From Actinostola sp. cb2023 (lineage: Eukaryota > Cnidaria > Anthozoa > Actiniaria > Actinostolidae): a stretch of 64,000 nucleotides of DNA. The position numbers were made by a program, and so were the translations under genes. This document shows positions 60,057-64,000 of the stretch, piece by piece. Below the pieces are notes generated by a model, which worked only from the letters and a program-made list of their open reading frames with translations, did no database searches and was not told the DNA's origin. The stretch lies in the NCBI GenBank assembly GCA_033675265.1, contig JAUJYZ010001494.1, positions 524,001-588,000 on the forward strand, written 5' to 3'. Each line of letters opens with the position of its first letter. The first letter of the stretch is position 1.

Positions 60057-60974
60057 AATTATAATTTTTAAAACGCAATAAATTCAGTAACTACACATCA
60101 ACAAAGACCACGTTATTGCATGTTTGTCACGTAATACTCAGCTTGTACATTTTTGTTGTGTACAATGTACCATTGAATGTTTTCAAAGCTAGCTGATACA
60201 TTGACTTGTGCTTCTGTTCGGCATGACACATTTGTTTGTCCCGAGACTATAGCTCAACGATCCCCTACAAGAAAGTTCTTGGATTCAGTTGATATACGAC
60301 AAACTCATCATCCTCAAGATTAATCCAGATTCAAGATAATGATATTCTACATATCACAGAACAATGCCCAGATTATGGTAAATTGCCTCCATATCTAAAC
60401 AGCGGTAACCACAAAGACAACGACAACAGACAACGATGTCCGACAACGACAAGAAAACTAAAACTAAAGTCTAGCTGCAAGAATTTCAAAGACATAATTG
60501 CAAGCCTGAAGAATTTCCAAGCATCGAAGCCACAGATAACGATGTACAGACCGAACAATCCAAAACGAACTTTGACAATAGTCAATTTAGACAGCTGTAG
60601 GTAGTTTAGACAGCATATTTACTCATATTTATTCTTGTACACTTCTAAGAATGGTTCTAACGTTTATTCAATTTTTCAGATTTATTTTGGCTTCAACGTT
60701 AAGAAGTTCTCAGAGGTATTTTCACAATTTTTCTCAGGTATAATTTTTCAGTATTGTAAACTTCTTACAATATTACGGTGTAGGGATTTCTATTTTCAAT
60801 TTTCGATATTTTCAACATTTTTGGTGCAGGGAATACACTATTTACTTTCAATTCCAAAACAAATTAGCATAAATTAGCATGTCATCGTTTTAGCATTGAA
60901 AACAGAGTACTGTCGATCTTTTTTGTTATATATCCCAACTCTTGTCTCGCAGAGCTCGAATGTGACGACGGGGA
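60057..60974. other. Non-coding 3' internal region of the LTR element
   Basis: AT-rich sequence without a convincing frame. It includes a CAACGACAACAGACAACGAT stretch near 60420 and ends in GACGACGGGGA next to the 3' LTR, a possible plus-strand primer. Confidence 0.6.
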
Positions 60975-61472
60975 TGTATCGTGAAGCTAGGAACGCTAAA
61001 GAATCATAATATCTCAAGATATATTTTATCTAAAGAGTTACCATAGTAACGCTACGCGAACTGAATCTTTGTACATTTCCTGTACAAACGAACTAAGTCT
61101 TATGTCATCTGACCAATCCAAGTTTATTCAGTCAACAAGCTGAACAAATACAGCTAACGTACTTTAGCATTTCTAAAGAATAATTACTTGACGTTATGCC
61201 TTGCGCAGTAGAGTACAAACTGCAATCAGCCACGTATATATATTATACCAACTTATGTATTATTCTGACGTATAGCATATTAGCATATGTTGACGTATTG
61301 TCATTATAAATAGAGTACACAAAGAGCTAGGACACAGGTACACCTCACTTCAGTTGAACCATGTAACATTCAACCTAGAACGCAACTGTTAACCGATGTA
61401 ACTCAAGTCCAAGAGCTTTCAATAAAGACCAGTACCACAACCATCTCTCTACTGTTTAAAGCTATCCTCACA
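60975..61472 (+). repeat. 3' LTR
   Basis: Same length and sequence as the 5' LTR by eye, including TATAAATA (61305-61312) and AATAAA (61421-61426). The sequence that follows, GCTAGTTACTTGAATT, repeats the one at 52744. Confidence 0.92.
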
Positions 61473-61926
61473 TGTGCACTGAAGGCTAGTTACTTGAATT
61501 GGGCAGAGTTGATTAGTGGGCGTTCCTTATATACTCGCTCTGCAAGGGACTGGTGCGAATAGTACCCGTGAGCGTGTATAACCCACACTCTGTTTTCCGC
61601 GAAATTTAATAAGCCCCCTCCGCTCCATTAAGCCCCCCTCAAAAGTGCTTGAAATAAATAAGACCCCCGAGGGTTTAATATAGAGTATCTCTCTATTTCA
61701 AACCATCCCGCAGTGATTTTACACCTAATTTACTACTAATGGCCGACAAGTCCAAACTGATCCGGCACAATAATAAAATAGAGATTGGTTATCGGTTAGA
61801 CATTCCCTCAGATTTAGTTTTATCTCGAGATCATATATATTGCCAATTGTTGTAATATATTATTGGCCCTAGCGCATTTGAACAGTTGAATGGACTGATT
61901 TGCATATCATGCAATTTATAAATTTA

Positions 61927-62475
61927 ATTCTTCTTCTTCTTCTTCTTCTTCTTCTTCTTCTTCTTCTTCTTCTTCTTCTTCTTCTACTTCTTCTTCTCTT
62001 CTTCTCAGTCTTCTTCTTCTTCTTTTTTCTTCTTCTTCTTCTTCTTCTTCTTCTTCTTCTTCTACTTCTTCTTCTCTTCTTCTCAGTCTTCTTCTTCTTC
62101 TTCTTCTTCTTCTTCTTCTACTTCTTCTTCTCTTCTTCTCAGTCTTCTTCTTCTTCTTCTTCTTCTTCTTCTTCTTCTTCTTCTTCTTCTTCTTCTTCTT
62201 CTTCTTCTTCTTCTTCTTCTTCTTCTTCTTCTTCTTCTTCTACTTCTTCTTCTCTTCTTCTCAGTCTTCTTCTTCTTCTTCTTCTTCATATTCTTCTTCT
62301 TCATCTTCTTCTTCTTCTTCTTCTTCTTCTTCTACTTCTTCTTCTCTTCTTCTCAGTCTTCTTCTTCTTCTTCTTCTTCTTCATCTTCTTCTTCTTCTTC
62401 ATCTTCTTCTTCTTCTTCTTCTTCTTCTTCTTCTTCTTCTTCTTCTTCTTCTTCTTCTTCTTCTTCTTCTTCTTC
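61927..62475. repeat. TTC tract with higher-order variant units
   Basis: About 550 bp of almost pure pyrimidine on this strand. The variant TCTACTTCTTCTTCTCTTCT followed by CTCAGTC recurs five times, so longer blocks have been duplicated. A triplex (H-DNA) former in principle. The Leu/Ser/Phe and Arg/Glu frames are artefacts. Confidence 0.95.
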
Positions 62476-62750
62476 GATTACGATACGGGGAGGGCCAGGA
62501 GCATACTTATGGGCTCCTGGGAGGGCCGATTATAATACTCTCCTAGGACAATAAGACTGGCCAAACAGTACGTATATTTACTTTGAAGAACATCAAATAT
62601 CACATCAAATTCCGCTTTCCTTCTTTCCTCCCTCCTCCCCTCCCTTCCAAATCAAGTTTCAAAACCCAAAGATAATATGATAATGTGTATAAAAATAAAA
62701 ATGAAACAAGGTAAATAAATGCAAAATGATAACAAATGTAAATATTCTTT

Positions 62751-63532
62751 ATTATTATACTACTATTACGTAATTTTACCTTATGGGAGGTTTTACGTGT
62801 GACGTAGTGGCCGTCAAGATCTACAAAATGTTCGATCCTAACTTTCAAAGTCTGTTAGTTTTTCTTAATTCAAGCAACTAGATGACATTTGTTTGTTTGT
62901 TTATAAGTAACTCATATTTGGTATATTTGACAGATATTTAGACTTCACCGATCTAAAATTGAAGTTTTGAGCAAGTAAAATGACGGTTTGACGGCCACTC
63001 GCGACAGATTTTGACGTCAGAAAAAGATTCCATAAAACCTCCCATAAGGTCAAGAGAACTCGAAAAATATGGAGCCGTATTACCATAGTTCGAAAGCCGT
63101 ATTACCATAGTTCTAAAACCGGTTTCACTGCAAAGTTTTGAACATTTTGTGATGTCAAATCCATTGTCAATAAGAGTACAGACAATGGAAAACCGCTTGC
63201 GATTTCTTTTTTAAAACAACAAAGTCAAAAAATCATCCAAAAGCAAGGATAAAGTTTGAAAGAAAAACCGTTTCAAGCGTGCGCTGGCTCCGTGCGCGAG
63301 CGATTCGTCATTCTCTGTGTCTGTTATTGTAAAAGTGCGCGCGGACCTTGAAAGGTTTTGAAATAATTATTAGATAAATTTACTCAAAAACGGACAATTA
63401 TGTTTTCGTTCAAAGTAGTATAATAAATAACTTATTTGGGGTTTTTCCCGTAATACGGGCTGATATTTTACTCGTTACTCGCATTTTTCCTCGTCCCTTC
63501 GGGACTCGGAAAAATACATTCGCAACTCGTAA
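62751..63532. repeat. Dispersed repeat copy B, with insertion
   Basis: Same sequence as 7314-7850 except for a 261-bp block (62784-63044) and loss of most of the right foldback arm. The junction at about 63533 runs straight into another palindrome. Confidence 0.88.
62784..63044. mobile_element. 261-bp insertion, TGGGAGGTTTTA ends
   Basis: Inverted ends TGGGAGGTTTTA and TAAAACCTCCCA. Removing the block restores ACCTTATAAGGT exactly as in copy A (7343-7354), a 12-bp palindrome. No extra target copy is left. The interior has GTGACGTAGTGGCCGTCA and its partial inverse TGACGGCCACT. Confidence 0.8.
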
Positions 63533-63544
63533 AATATATAGAGG

Positions 63545-63682
63545 TTATTACAGTTAGAGTTGTGTAATACGGCTGGATATTTTTACGAGTCTTGCCGTAT
63601 TTTGACGAGCCGTAGGCGAGGCAAAATACAAAATAGACGAGTAAAAATGTCCAGCCGTATTACACAACTCTAACTGTAATAA
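63545..63682. repeat. 138-bp palindrome, TTATTACAGTTAGAG ends
   Basis: TTATTACAGTTAGAGTTGTG at the left returns inverted at the right, continuing through GTAATACGGCTGGA. The TACGAGT/ACTCGTA centre resembles the foldback core at 7733-7871, so the two are probably related. Confidence 0.85.
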
Positions 63683-64000
63683 ATTGTTTATTATACGACA
63701 ACAAAATAAACCCCCCATAAACGTATTTTTCTTTGCTTATTTCTTAGTTTGTGATTTGTTTGTGAAATGCGCGCGCTATCACACAATCGATACGCCATCG
63801 AGCGCGCGCTCGAGAGATTTTTCGTTGGCTTTTTTCACCAAAAAGATTGGATTTTCTTCATATTTTCTATACAGATATCATTAAAAAGTAGTTGTTTGTT
63901 TCCCTATTCCCTTTAGAAATACTTTTCTGTCATTGTATAGTGTTTTTTCTTTTTGCAATGAAAACCAAAACTGGTACAAAATATGATGTGTTCAAAACCG
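63683..64000. other. Right edge, no feature seen
   Basis: AT-rich sequence with a GCGCGC-containing patch (about 63770-63810). No gene or repeat could be supported here. Confidence 0.5.

Larger units (their letters stand above)
56352..61472 (+). mobile_element. Complete LTR retroelement, gag plus novel ORF, no pol
   Basis: Two 498-bp LTRs at 56352-56849 and 60975-61472 appear identical by eye, implying a recent insertion or gene conversion. The internal 4.1 kb holds a gag-like ORF (57250-58254) and an overlapping ORF of 611 codons (58221-60056). A TGG-starting sequence just inside the left LTR (56851, TGGAAGAGAACC) may be the primer-binding site. GACGACGGGGA before the right LTR is a weak polypurine tract. 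No protease, reverse transcriptase, RNase H or integrase motif was seen, so it should depend on an autonomous relative. The 5-bp flanks (CGATG left, TGTGC right) do not match. Confidence 0.9.

Noticed and set aside
56342..61478. Target duplication around the LTR element
   Set aside because: Flanks CGATG and TGTGC do not match, and shifting the boundary by a few bases does not help.
61900..62535. 211-codon Leu/Ser/Phe frame and antisense Arg/Glu frame
   Set aside because: A TTC microsatellite has no stops by composition.

Overview
The window is nuclear DNA of an invertebrate metazoan, quite possibly from an early-branching lineage; the sequence alone does not fix the taxon. Evidence for an animal is four split genes with GT-AG introns whose exons join in phase: Lunapark, Abl interactor, an SLC35G-type transporter and a TAX1BP1/CALCOCO-type autophagy receptor. 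The DNA is AT-rich, introns run up to about 14 kb, and the non-coding part is crowded with foldback (inverted-repeat) elements, MITEs, minisatellites and one young LTR retroelement.

Layout. 1-10496 (minus): Lunapark (LNPK), 11 exons, with its 3' end beyond the left edge. 10497-13140: intergenic MITEs. 13141-35593 (minus): Abi, five exons over 22 kb. Its 14.5-kb intron 4 (13308-27791) holds nested foldbacks, an inverted segmental duplication, a broken EXO1-like relic and a nearly perfect 1-kb palindrome. Its 5.7-kb intron 1 (29593-35254) holds two tandem copies of a gene-like unit, one interrupted by a 1.6-kb element. 35594-38897: intergenic repeats. 38898-41537 (minus): SLC35G-like transporter, three exons. 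41538-45824: intergenic. 45825-49961 (minus): TAX1BP1-like receptor, three exons. 49962-64000: no host gene recognised. This last region has repeats, a degenerate direct-repeat array (about 54.0-56.0 kb), a complete LTR element (56352-61472), a 550-bp TTC tract and a diverged second copy of a repeat from 7.3-7.9 kb.

The four host genes share a strand but not a pathway: LNPK shapes ER three-way junctions, Abi belongs to the WAVE actin regulator, SLC35G is a drug/metabolite-type transporter and TAX1BP1 is a selective-autophagy receptor. Exon joins were worked out by hand from splice sites, reading phase and family resemblance.

Most notable for follow-up: (i) a gag-bearing LTR element with identical 498-bp LTRs, no recognisable pol and an intact 611-codon ORF of unknown type; (ii) two large inverted-repeat elements whose target duplications (6 bp and 4 bp) are confirmed by paralogous empty sites inside the same window; (iii) a telomere-motif-rich element carrying an internal tRNA-like pol III module; (iv) a promoter-proximal exon duplicated in inverted orientation beside one of these elements. 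No rRNA gene, functional tRNA gene or CRISPR array was seen.
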